Of a DNA stretch of 49,219 nt, positions 18,401 to 24,074 are shown piece by piece. Each line of letters starts with the position of its first letter. Position 1 is the stretch's first letter. The translations under genes were made by a program, and so were the position numbers. The stretch comes from Acidobacteria bacterium 28-9 (GTDB lineage Bacteria > Acidobacteriota > Blastocatellia > Pyrinomonadales > Pyrinomonadaceae): positions 1 through 49,219 of the forward strand of contig MWYY01000044.1 in NCBI GenBank assembly GCA_002050355.1, written 5' to 3'. The notes below the pieces were generated by a model. The model had not been told where the DNA came from. It ran no database searches and saw only the letters and a list, made by a program, of their open reading frames with translations.

Positions 18401-18624
18401 CAAAACGCTTCAGATTCACGGAAAGATACAACCTTGAATTGCTGGCAGAAGGATTCAACGTATTTAACAATACCTTCACATTTTTTCAAACGAATTTGCT
18501 TTATACTCGTGCGACTGGCACCAATACATTAACCTTCAACCCAAACTTCGGTAATGGTACAGAATCAAGCAGCTCAAACTACCGCGAACGACAAATTCAG
18601 TTTGCGACGCGTTTTCAATTTTAG
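15481..18624 (+). CDS. Oar-like TonB-dependent outer-membrane receptor with carboxypeptidase-regulatory domain
   Basis: The 1047-residue protein has a signal peptide (cleaved after FAQ, about residue 27), an N-terminal carboxypeptidase-regulatory-like beta domain (about 33-115: GKITDPQGATLPNATVTV and DGGYRFTNLQPGTYNI), a plug region (about 120-250, with YSAEYGRSAGGVVNTVTKSG) and a long beta-barrel ending in an aromatic residue (RFQF). This is the Oar/TonB-dependent family that is greatly expanded in Acidobacteriota, thought to import or export large polymers or peptides. The substrate is unknown; no SusD partner or TonB gene lies beside it. Two stem-loops follow the stop. Confidence 0.9.
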   Translation: MTRIFSTKFLTVTLLCLLLGIGQIFAQSTVTGGVRGKITDPQGATLPNATVTVTNTETNQTQNTTTDDDGGYRFTNLQPGTYNIAVTASGFANFSQDRVVVEVGQVTSVDVPLSVAGQSAQVEVTAEAPVINTNSQDFATNINQTSINELPINGRRASNFVLLTPATVPDGTFGLISFRGISGLLNNSTVDGGDNNQAFQSEERGRTRIGYVISQSAIREFQVNTSNYSAEYGRSAGGVVNTVTKSGTNEFHGDLFEYYRNNRFGARNPLAFRTILDNGVQTIIGIKPVDIRHQFGGTIGGPIVKDRLFFFFSYDQQKRNFPGLSVFGPNLNYLGTVNRTLLTSRGLTTTQIDNTLNFISSLTGETPRRQDQKLFLPKIDWQVNDNNLFTVSYNRLRAESPAGLQTQATNTLGRRSFGDDFVNVDSLNVRLQSTLSANILNEARFQYSRDNEFAFSQEPLPGEPTTATTVAGARSPQVVLTGGLTFGTTQNFERVKFPDEKRLQFANSTTWNKGRHTIKFGGDYNRVTDDIENLRSQTGSYIYSTINDFIIDYVNYLAPLPTTTACATGTNRVGRCYNGTFLQGVGIPGLKFSTNEYNFFVQDDFRITPRLTVNLGLRYEYQKLPETVLPNSSTAIIPNDGRTLAEATSTMPSDKNNFGPRFGFAYDINGDGKTSIRGGVGIYYGRIINAQIYNSLLNTGNPGGAGQITIANTAANAPIFPNVLPNNNLSLNLAAIQFFQRNFQVPEISQYDLILERQIAKNTVVSIAYLGSRGKSLPTFVDQNLMATGAVTNFTVVGGPNAGQTFTLPQFARTNTAFQQLTQIQSSAKSEYNALVLQANRRLTNGLQFQASYTLARATDTNQNSSPFPSNNSPFNAFDRSYDAGYSNNDVRHKFVVSAVYAPTLYKGSTNSVYNYLLNGYSIAPIYTYYSGRPFSGTTSGATLNGTNGDNRFPLNPRNSFRLPSLSNLDLRLSKRFRFTERYNLELLAEGFNVFNNTFTFFQTNLLYTRATGTNTLTFNPNFGNGTESSSSNYRERQIQFATRFQF

Positions 18625-18644
18625 TTTTCTCAATTTGAGAAAAC
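18624..18644 (+). terminator. stem-loop at the 3' end of the TonB-dependent receptor gene
   Basis: A 9-bp perfect stem GTTTTCTCA / TGAGAAAAC with a 3-base loop overlaps the last base of the stop codon. It lacks a clear T tract and probably acts together with the stronger hairpin just downstream. Confidence 0.45.
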
Positions 18645-18650
18645 CTTTAG

Positions 18651-18690
18651 GGCGTGTTTCTTTCGGGAAACACGCCATTTTTATTTTCAA
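18651..18690 (+). terminator. rho-independent terminator of the TonB-dependent receptor gene
   Basis: A 10-bp perfect stem GGCGTGTTTC / GAAACACGCC with a TTTCGG loop is followed by ATTTTTATTTTC, a textbook intrinsic terminator. Confidence 0.9.
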
Positions 18691-18708
18691 TCATTTATTA
18701 TTCAATTG

Positions 18709-19833
18709 ATGCGAATAATACAAATCAGTTCAGCAAAAAATTTCGGCGGCGGCGAGCGGCATTTGGTTGATTTGTGTGAAGGTTTGTATTGCCACGGCGA
18801 CCAAAGACGAAGCGTAGAAATTTTTGTTGCTCTGCGTGCAGAAAATAATTGGCGGAAAAAACTTTCTTTTTTGCCGAAAGGTAATGTAATTAATTTGCCG
18901 CTTAAAAATTCGCTTGACGTTACGAGCGCGCGGAAACTTACCGAATTTGTCAAAGCTAAAGACATCGAAATCATTCATGCGCATCTTGCGCGTGATTATC
19001 CGATTGCCGCACTTGCCGCAAGAAAAACGCGGGTAAAAGTGGTTTTGACGCGCCATCTTTTGTTTCCGCTCAATTTTCTGCACCGCTTCGTTTTGCCGAA
19101 AGACGCGACGTTTATTGCTGTCGCCGAAGGTGTCAGACACCAACTTTTGCAGCAAAAAATCATAATGCCCGAACAAATCAAATTAATTTATAATGGCGTC
19201 AACATACGGCATTTTGCCGAAGCTAAAAAATCAGTTGGAAAAGAAAATTTGCGTCGGCAATTAAACTTGAAATCGGATTGTCGGTTAATCGGAATTGTCG
19301 GTGAAATCGCTTCACACAAAGGTCAGATGGATTTTGTACGCGCTGCAGCAAGGGTTACGGAATATTTTCCCGAAGCGGAATTTTTAATCGTCGGACAAGA
19401 CGGCTCGGCAAACGGGAAACAGCAAAAAAGTTTGGAAAATTTAATCGAGGAACTCGGTTTGCAAAACAAAATTCACCTTCTTGGTTGGACTGAAGATGTT
19501 GCATCCATCTTCGCCGCGCTCGATGTTTTCGTTTCAGCCTCGCTCACAGAGCCTTTCGGTTTAGTAATTGTCGAAGCGATGGCGGCAGGCTGCGCCATTG
19601 TCGCCACCGCAACCGACGGCGCGAAAGAAATAATTAATGACGAGGAAACCGGAAAACTCGTTTCGATTGCAAATCCGATTGAGCTGAGCGAAGCAATTAT
19701 CGAACTTTTAAGCGACGAAAATTTGCGGCAGACCCTGGGCAAGAAGGCGCAGCTAAACGCAAAAGAAAAATTCAGCGTTAAAATAATGGTCGCGCAAACG
19801 GAAAAAATTTATCGAGAGATTTTGTCACAATGA
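18709..19833 (+). CDS. GT4-family glycosyltransferase
   Basis: The 374-residue protein has the two Rossmann-like halves of GT-B enzymes: an N-terminal acceptor domain (RIIQISSAKNFGGGERHLVDL, IIHAHLARDYPIAALAAR) and a C-terminal nucleotide-sugar domain with GIVGEIASHKGQMDFVRAA and the E-x7-E motif EPFGLVIVEAMAAGCAIVA. It transfers a sugar from a nucleotide donor to an unknown acceptor, probably a lipid or cell-surface glycan. I start at the ATG 18709; a TTG one codon earlier is open but less likely. It converges on the BMC-linked operon, with only 45 bp between stops. Confidence 0.88.
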   Translation: MRIIQISSAKNFGGGERHLVDLCEGLYCHGDQRRSVEIFVALRAENNWRKKLSFLPKGNVINLPLKNSLDVTSARKLTEFVKAKDIEIIHAHLARDYPIAALAARKTRVKVVLTRHLLFPLNFLHRFVLPKDATFIAVAEGVRHQLLQQKIIMPEQIKLIYNGVNIRHFAEAKKSVGKENLRRQLNLKSDCRLIGIVGEIASHKGQMDFVRAAARVTEYFPEAEFLIVGQDGSANGKQQKSLENLIEELGLQNKIHLLGWTEDVASIFAALDVFVSASLTEPFGLVIVEAMAAGCAIVATATDGAKEIINDEETGKLVSIANPIELSEAIIELLSDENLRQTLGKKAQLNAKEKFSVKIMVAQTEKIYREILSQ

Positions 19834-19878
19834 AATCAATGAAAAGCATCCGGCTGCGGGCGGAACTGGTTTTACGAA

Positions 19879-20706
19879 TTAGTATTTCTTACCACTCGAT
19901 TCCATCTGTGGTTTTAAAATTTGCGCTAATTCGTGTAACCGGCGGCTAAATTTTTTCTCTTGAAATTTGGAGACTTGAATGATCCCGATGCCGGCGGAAG
20001 TCAGGAAAACTTCGTCGGCTTGTTCGAGTTCCATTATTTGCGCCGTTTTTTCGTTCACTGCAAACCTTTCCAAAACAAAGCGGCGCGTAGTTCCTGCCAA
20101 ACAACCCGTCTCCAAACTCGGCGTAAAAATTTTACCGTTTTTTGTCCAAAAAACATTTGCCGTCGCCGCCGACGCGATTTCGCCGCGCTCGTTCAAACGT
20201 ATTGCTTCGTCAAAACCATTCGCTTTTGCATTTTCCAATGCCAGTATGTTTTCTAAATAATTGCAGGATTTTACACCGGCAAGCGGGGATTTTGAATTTA
20301 TTGAAAACGGTAAAACGGTCAAACAAAAGTTTTCCGAAACCGCACGAAAATTCGCGGTCGTAATCAAAAAACTTGTCTTGCTTTTCGATTCGTTTCGCCA
20401 GATTTTACTTGCGGTTTCATCGAAAAAAGTTAAGCGCGCCCGCGCGTTTGCAAGTTTGTTTTTTGCAACGATTTCAAGAAGCGAATTTTCTATCGCTTCT
20501 TCTGAAAACTCCGACAAATCCAAACCGATTTTCCTTGCGTTTTCCGCTAATCTTTGCCAATGTTTTTCCCACAAAAAAGGTTTACCGTCGAAAATCGCAG
20601 CGGTTGTAAAAATGCCTCTGCCGTAAAATGCTGCGGAAGAAATTACCGGTAGAAAAGACTTCTGCGATGAGGTAATTTGGTGGTTAAAGCTGACAAACTC
20701 GTGCAT
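19879..20706 (-). CDS. class IV PLP-dependent aminotransferase/lyase (PabC or branched-chain type)
   Basis: The 275-residue enzyme is fold-type IV PLP: SSAAFYGRGIFTT near the N-terminus, the PLP lysine Lys146 in LAGVKSCNYLENILAL, and GEIASAATANVFW with Glu176, followed by TGCLAGTTRRFVLE. Such enzymes include 4-amino-4-deoxychorismate lyase (PabC), branched-chain and D-amino-acid aminotransferases; sequence by eye does not separate them, although length and the absence of pabA/B beside it leave both open. It is the last gene of the leftward BMC-containing run, 19 bp after the Cys-rich gene, so it may be co-transcribed without being functionally tied. Confidence 0.8.
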   Translation of the reverse strand: MHEFVSFNHQITSSQKSFLPVISSAAFYGRGIFTTAAIFDGKPFLWEKHWQRLAENARKIGLDLSEFSEEAIENSLLEIVAKNKLANARARLTFFDETASKIWRNESKSKTSFLITTANFRAVSENFCLTVLPFSINSKSPLAGVKSCNYLENILALENAKANGFDEAIRLNERGEIASAATANVFWTKNGKIFTPSLETGCLAGTTRRFVLERFAVNEKTAQIMELEQADEVFLTSAGIGIIQVSKFQEKKFSRRLHELAQILKPQMESSGKKY

Positions 20707-20725
20707 TTATCGGATATAGAAAATC

Positions 20726-21061
20726 TCAAAACCCGCGCGAATTGCACATCGAACAATGGTCGCAAGGCTTTCCGGTCGGCTCAAACGGACAGGGTTTTTC
20801 CGTTTCAAACGGTTCAATTATTTCGTGCGCGAAGGCTTCGGCTATCTGAAACTTTTCCTGACTCGGATGAAGCGTTTGCCGTTTGCCGTTTGCCGTTTGC
20901 GAATTGTATGAAGATTGCAGATTTAAATTATTTTCGATTTTGTCCAACCTGTCGTTGATTTTTTCTAGGCTTGAACGCACAAATGTAAAATTATCCGCTT
21001 CATTTCCCTGTAGAAGAAGCGCGATTCGTTCGGCTAATTTTTGAGTATTGTCTTTGTCCAT
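20726..21061 (-). CDS. small Cys-rich protein at the end of the BMC operon
   Basis: The 111-residue protein starts with an amphipathic helix (about 4-19, NTQKLAERIALLLQG), continues with a coiled-coil-like segment (30-48), a Gln/Asn-rich linker encoded partly by a tandem CGTTTGC repeat (about 20876-20903), and ends with a four-cysteine motif: Cys91, Cys100, Cys103 and Cys106 (CPFEPTGKPCDHCSMC). The cysteines could bind zinc or an Fe-S cluster. I do not recognise the family. The N-terminal helix resembles microcompartment encapsulation peptides in length and charge pattern, so it may be a cargo or adaptor; this is inference from position 40 bp after a BMC-P gene. Confidence 0.65.
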   Translation of the reverse strand: MDKDNTQKLAERIALLLQGNEADNFTFVRSSLEKINDRLDKIENNLNLQSSYNSQTANGKRQTLHPSQEKFQIAEAFAHEIIEPFETEKPCPFEPTGKPCDHCSMCNSRGF

Positions 21062-21101
21062 TATGTGGAAAAGATATTCGGAACTTTTGCCTTTTTACTT
21101 T

Positions 21102-21398
21102 CTACTTTTGCCTCGTCTTCTCATCTGGCAACAAATCAATATAATCAACCACGCCGACAATTGCCGAATCAATCGCAGCGCCTTGTTTTCCGGTTGCCGC
21201 CGTCGAAGCGCTCCAGCCTTCCTGCACAATTAAAACCGTATCGCCTTCACCGGCAGAAACCGAATCGAGCGCAAGCAGCGTGTTTTCCATATCTTCGCCT
21301 TCGGGCGTAATCTGGCGACACAACATTACGCGCGCGCCTTCGTAACGCTGATTTTTCTGCGTGGCGACGACGTTTCCGATAACTTTGGCAAGAAGCAT
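21102..21398 (-). CDS. BMC-P shell pentamer (EutN/CcmL family), copy 1
   Basis: The 98-residue product is a EutN/CcmL-type protein that forms the pentameric vertices of a microcompartment shell. Signatures: N-terminal MLLAKVIGNVVATQKN, central LLALDSVSAGEGDTVLIVQEGW, and C-terminal AIDSAIVGVVDYID. I start at the ATG at 21398; the frame is open upstream through repeat-derived sequence that is not family-like. No Shine-Dalgarno is visible before this ATG, unlike the BMC-H gene. It is the last of three different BMC-P genes in the run. Confidence 0.92.
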   Translation of the reverse strand: MLLAKVIGNVVATQKNQRYEGARVMLCRQITPEGEDMENTLLALDSVSAGEGDTVLIVQEGWSASTAATGKQGAAIDSAIVGVVDYIDLLPDEKTRQK

Positions 21399-21402
21399 TT
21401 TA

Positions 21403-21478
21403 GTGGTGAATGGTGAACGGTGAAATGGTGAATTATTGGCTTTAACATTAACCATTCATCATTCATCATTCACCATTA
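21403..21478 (-). repeat. imperfect inverted repeat between the last two BMC-P genes
   Basis: Repeated TGGTGAA words (about 21403-21433) face ATTCATC/ATTCACC words (about 21450-21478), so the transcript could fold into an imperfect hairpin. The right arm overlaps the 3' end of BMC-P copy 2 and contributes its last codons. The same word family occurs in the gap at 22411-22483. Confidence 0.6.
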
Positions 21479-21744
21479 AAAATATGTTTTTCCGAATCGA
21501 CAATGCCGACAATCGTACAGTCGGTCGGTGTCGAATCGCGTTTGAACGGAAAGCTCGCCTCTTTGCCGCGACACCAGAAAACCAGTTCGCCAATGCCTGC
21601 GCCAATTGCATCCAGAGCAATCTGCGGTTTCCCTTTTGCCGACAAATCCGCGTTCAAAGTCTGAACAATCAAAAATTTTCGTCCTTCGAGCGATTCGTTT
21701 TTGATGGTGGAAACTACTGTTCCGATAACGCGAGCCAATTGCAT
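21466..21744 (-). CDS. BMC-P shell pentamer (EutN/CcmL family), copy 2
   Basis: This 92-residue BMC-P protein starts MQLARVIGTVVSTIKNESLEG and has IALDAIGAGIGELVFWCRG and PTDCTIVGIVDS, the EutN/CcmL core. It is diverged from the other two copies, with two cysteines (FWC, TDC) absent from them. Three distinct pentamer paralogs are common in metabolosome-type loci, where they may occupy different vertices. The stop codon lies within a repeat; the DoxX gene ends 2 bp upstream of its start. Confidence 0.92.
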   Translation of the reverse strand: MQLARVIGTVVSTIKNESLEGRKFLIVQTLNADLSAKGKPQIALDAIGAGIGELVFWCRGKEASFPFKRDSTPTDCTIVGIVDSEKHIFNGE

Positions 21745-21746
21745 TT

Positions 21747-22136
21747 TTATCTATTTTTGCCGAAGTGCGAAATCGCCAACATAATAAAAGACGCGACGAG
21801 TAAGACGCTGAACTCCGCGCCGTTTCTGCCCGCGCCGACAACAAACCAACCGTCTTTCAAATGAACGAGATAAATTCCGCACAAGAGATGCAGGGCGAAA
21901 ATTATCGCCAGCGGCGTGACGTAAAATCCTAGTACCAGCGAAATACTGCCGACGATTTCAAAAATCGTAATTGCCCAGGCTAAATAAAATCCGAGCGGAA
22001 AACCGTTGAGAGTTAAAAATTCGCCGAAACCATCAACAATTCCAAGATAAATTCGCCCGACACCGTGAATGAGCATTATCAACGCAACGACCGATCGTAA
22101 AAAGACAACCGCATATTTTAGCCGTTGCTGATTCAT
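21747..22136 (-). CDS. DoxX-family inner-membrane protein within the BMC operon
   Basis: The 129-residue protein has four hydrophobic helices and the DoxX features: FLRSVVALIMLIHGVGRI in helix 1, FEIVGSISLVLGFYVTPLAII in the middle, and GRNGAEFSVLLVASFIMLA at the end. DoxX proteins are small membrane proteins linked in several bacteria to quinone-dependent redox or oxidative-stress systems. The ATG overlaps the stop of BMC-P copy 3 by one base (TAATG), and its stop is 2 bp before BMC-P copy 2, so it is firmly part of the shell operon. DoxX is not a known shell part; its role here is unclear. Confidence 0.85.
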   Translation of the reverse strand: MNQQRLKYAVVFLRSVVALIMLIHGVGRIYLGIVDGFGEFLTLNGFPLGFYLAWAITIFEIVGSISLVLGFYVTPLAIIFALHLLCGIYLVHLKDGWFVVGAGRNGAEFSVLLVASFIMLAISHFGKNR

Positions 22137-22408
22137 TATTTATCATTCACCTCAAAACTATCAATCACGCCGACAATTGCCGAATCAACCGGACAATCCT
22201 TGTTGCCTTCGGCAAGTCGCGCTGACGAGCCGCCGACAATCAAAACTTTTTCATGAAAGCCTGCACCGACCGTATCGACTGCGACAAGATAACCGCTCTG
22301 GTCTGTACCGTCAAGATTTATCGGTTTGACGATAAGCAGTTTTTTGCCGTGCAGACGCTCGTCTTTTTGCGTGGCGACGACTGTTCCTAAAATTCTGGCG
22401 ATAATCAT
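22136..22408 (-). CDS. BMC-P shell pentamer (EutN/CcmL family), copy 3
   Basis: The 90-residue product begins MIIARILGTVVATQKDERLHG and has LVAVDTVGAGFHEKVLIVGGSSAR and PVDSAIVGVIDSFEV, a standard EutN/CcmL pentamer. I start at the ATG at 22408; the open frame upstream runs through the hairpin region and has no homologous character. No Shine-Dalgarno is apparent. Its stop is coupled to the DoxX start. It follows the BMC-H gene after a long hairpin. Confidence 0.93.
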   Translation of the reverse strand: MIIARILGTVVATQKDERLHGKKLLIVKPINLDGTDQSGYLVAVDTVGAGFHEKVLIVGGSSARLAEGNKDCPVDSAIVGVIDSFEVNDK

Positions 22409-22418
22409 TTGAATGGTG

Positions 22419-22483
22419 AATGGTGATTGGTTAATGGTTAATGGAAAACAATTTCTTACATTCACCATTAACCAATCACCATT
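22419..22483 (-). repeat. 20-bp perfect inverted repeat (hairpin) between BMC-H and BMC-P genes
   Basis: The arms 22419-22438 and 22464-22483 are exact reverse complements of 20 bp (built from AATGGTGA/TTAATGG words) with a 25-base spacer. The right arm overlaps the BMC-H stop codon. In the leftward mRNA this forms a strong stem-loop immediately after the BMC-H frame, without a T tract, so it looks more like a processing or stability element than a terminator. Confidence 0.85.
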
Positions 22484-22760
22484 ATTTAAGTCCGAGCGGT
22501 AAAACATCGTCGACACTGCCGTGCGGACGCGGAATAACGTGAACCGAAACGAGTTCGCCGACGCGACGTGCTGCCGACGCACCCGCATCGGTCGCTGCTT
22601 TAACCGCCGCGACATCACCGCGCACAATCGCCGTTACAAAACCTGCACCAATTTTCTCGTAACCGACGAGCTGAACGTTTGCCGCTTTGACCATTGCGTC
22701 CGCCGCTTCAATCATTGCGACAAGTCCTTTACATTCAACCATTCCCAATGCTTCCTGCAT
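22482..22760 (-). CDS. BMC-H shell hexamer (EutM/PduA/CcmK family)
   Basis: The 92-residue protein is a canonical single-domain BMC-H tile: [26 protein letters not shown] at the start, the pore loop KIGAGF at 36-41, and SVHVIPRPH near the end. Hexamers of this family form the facets of microcompartments and the central pore passes small metabolites. A strong Shine-Dalgarno (AGGAG, spaced about 8 bases) precedes the ATG at 22760, in contrast to the pentamer genes, which fits the need for many more hexamers than pentamers. It is the only hexamer gene in the window. Confidence 0.95.
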   Translation of the reverse strand: MQEALGMVECKGLVAMIEAADAMVKAANVQLVGYEKIGAGFVTAIVRGDVAAVKAATDAGASAARRVGELVSVHVIPRPHGSVDDVLPLGLK

Positions 22761-22810
22761 TTTGTTTCTCCTAAAATTTATGTTTCAGAAATAATTCTTT
22801 GAAAAAGTGT

Positions 22811-23611
22811 TTACCTGGAATTTGCGATTTGAGCGAGAAGCTCAATCAATTCTTCGCGTGTGAAAGAAAAATTTTTACCGTTTGAGTTTGGCTTATTTAT
22901 TGAATTTCCGTCAAGTCCGCAGCTTATCTTTGCTTCGTGCAGATAACCGCACGATTGGCAGCGCGCGTTTTCGTTCAAATAACCGGCTTTTTCGCGGATA
23001 TTGATGAGTTTCTCTATAGCGTCGTTTGGGAGATTATTTGCGCCGCCGAGCGCGCGGGATAGTATAGCGATTTTCGCCGTGTGTTCGAGCGTTTCCAATC
23101 TGTCGAATGCCTGCCACAAATCTGCACCGTAAGCGACGGCACCGTGATTTGCCATAAGCAGCGCGTTGTGATGCTCGACAAAAGGTTTCATCGAATCGGT
23201 CAACTCACTGGTCGAAGGCGTTCCGTAATCGGTCAGAGGCACGCAGCCCAAAGTTAAAATAACTTCGGACAAAATCGGCGCGTCAATCCCCAAACCCGCG
23301 ACCGAAAAAGCAGTTCCGTGCGGCGGATGCGCGTGGCAAACGGCATTGATGTCAGGACGCATCCGGTAAATAAGCAGATGCATCGCCAACTCCGACGACG
23401 CTTTATTATCGTTTAAAGCGTTGCCGTCCAAATCCGTAATCGCCAAACCGTCTTCGGTCATACGACCTTTGGAAACCTGCGTCGGCGTCGCCAAAATACG
23501 GTTTTCATCGAGCCGCACGCTGACGTTTCCGTCTGAAGAAACAACGTAGCTTCGTTCATACAACAGCCGCCCGATTTCAATTATTAATTTTCCGGCTTCG
23601 ATTTCGTCCAT
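22811..23611 (-). CDS. class II aldolase (fuculose/rhamnulose-phosphate aldolase-like) with C-terminal encapsulation peptide
   Basis: The 266-residue enzyme is a class II aldolase/adducin protein with the zinc site His93, His95 (CHAHPPHG) and His156 (MANHGA), and Glu74 (ASSELAMHL) as likely catalytic acid. Relatives split sugar-phosphates such as L-fuculose-1-P into dihydroxyacetone-P and lactaldehyde. After the domain come a Cys-containing linker (Cys218, Cys221, Cys231), a Gly/Asn/Ser-rich spacer and a terminal amphipathic helix (about 249-266, FTREELIELLAQIANSR). That layout is typical of BMC cargo with an encapsulation peptide, as in PVM-type fucose/rhamnose metabolosomes. I start at ATG 23611; an upstream ATG would add repeat-encoded residues. 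It heads the shell operon. Confidence 0.88.
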   Translation of the reverse strand: MDEIEAGKLIIEIGRLLYERSYVVSSDGNVSVRLDENRILATPTQVSKGRMTEDGLAITDLDGNALNDNKASSELAMHLLIYRMRPDINAVCHAHPPHGTAFSVAGLGIDAPILSEVILTLGCVPLTDYGTPSTSELTDSMKPFVEHHNALLMANHGAVAYGADLWQAFDRLETLEHTAKIAILSRALGGANNLPNDAIEKLINIREKAGYLNENARCQSCGYLHEAKISCGLDGNSINKPNSNGKNFSFTREELIELLAQIANSR

Positions 23612-23620
23612 AAAAAAGAA

Positions 23621-23688
23621 ACCACAGATTAACACAACTAAACGCTTTGGAAAAATCCGAGTTGCGTTCGAGTTGGTCAATCTGTGGT
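23621..23688. repeat. inverted repeat with ACCACAGATT arms upstream of the aldolase gene
   Basis: ACCACAGATT (23621-23630) is matched by AATCTGTGGT (23679-23688), with partial pairing continuing inward. The 14-base word CACAGATTAACACA at 23623-23636 recurs exactly at 44379-44392, so this is a dispersed repeat family. Confidence 0.6.
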
Positions 23689-23709
23689 CTGCGTTTTTTC
23701 GCTTGACGA

Positions 23710-24024
23710 TTACCTGCGATAAGTTCTCACCGGCGCGGGCGGCGGCATCGGCGGCATCGGCGGCGGCGGAACGGCAGAGTATAAAGACATAACAGATGAT
23801 TCGGTTTCACTGTCCGTCAACTGTTTTTCGAGTTGGGTATTTCTTTCTCTCAAACGCTGATTTTCAAATTCCATCTTTTGATGGTATTCCTGATGTCTTC
23901 GGAAACGATTGTTAAACCGAAAACTCGGCGCGAGGATTGAAACAAAGAAACTCGCTACAAAAAGTCCGACCGCAAAGGTCAGAAAAAACGGAACCACTCT
24001 TTTTACAAAATTTTTACTGCACAT
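23710..24024 (-). CDS. membrane-anchored coiled-coil protein with Pro-rich tail
   Basis: The 104-residue protein has one N-terminal transmembrane helix (about 9-32, RVVPFFLTFAVGLFVASFFV), a basic segment, a coiled coil (about 46-75, QKMEFENQRLRERNTQLEKQL) and a Pro-Met-rich tail (about 85-98). I do not recognise the family; similar short anchored proteins with Pro-rich tails occur in Acidobacteriota. It lies between rex and the aldolase on the same strand, separated from each by short gaps, and could share their transcript. No function can be assigned. Confidence 0.6.
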   Translation of the reverse strand: MCSKNFVKRVVPFFLTFAVGLFVASFFVSILAPSFRFNNRFRRHQEYHQKMEFENQRLRERNTQLEKQLTDSETESSVMSLYSAVPPPPMPPMPPPAPVRTYRR

Positions 24025-24074
24025 AAGAAATTAACCCCTCTGAAATTTAATACTAAAAATTACCCATGAAAGTT

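Noticed and set aside
20876-20903. CRISPR-like or satellite array from tandem CGTTTGC units
   Set aside because: It is a short tandem repeat of four units inside a coding frame, without spacers.
22409-22627. 73-residue N-terminal extension of BMC-P copy 3
   Set aside because: The extension is encoded antisense-like through the hairpin and BMC-H gene; the family start is at 22408.
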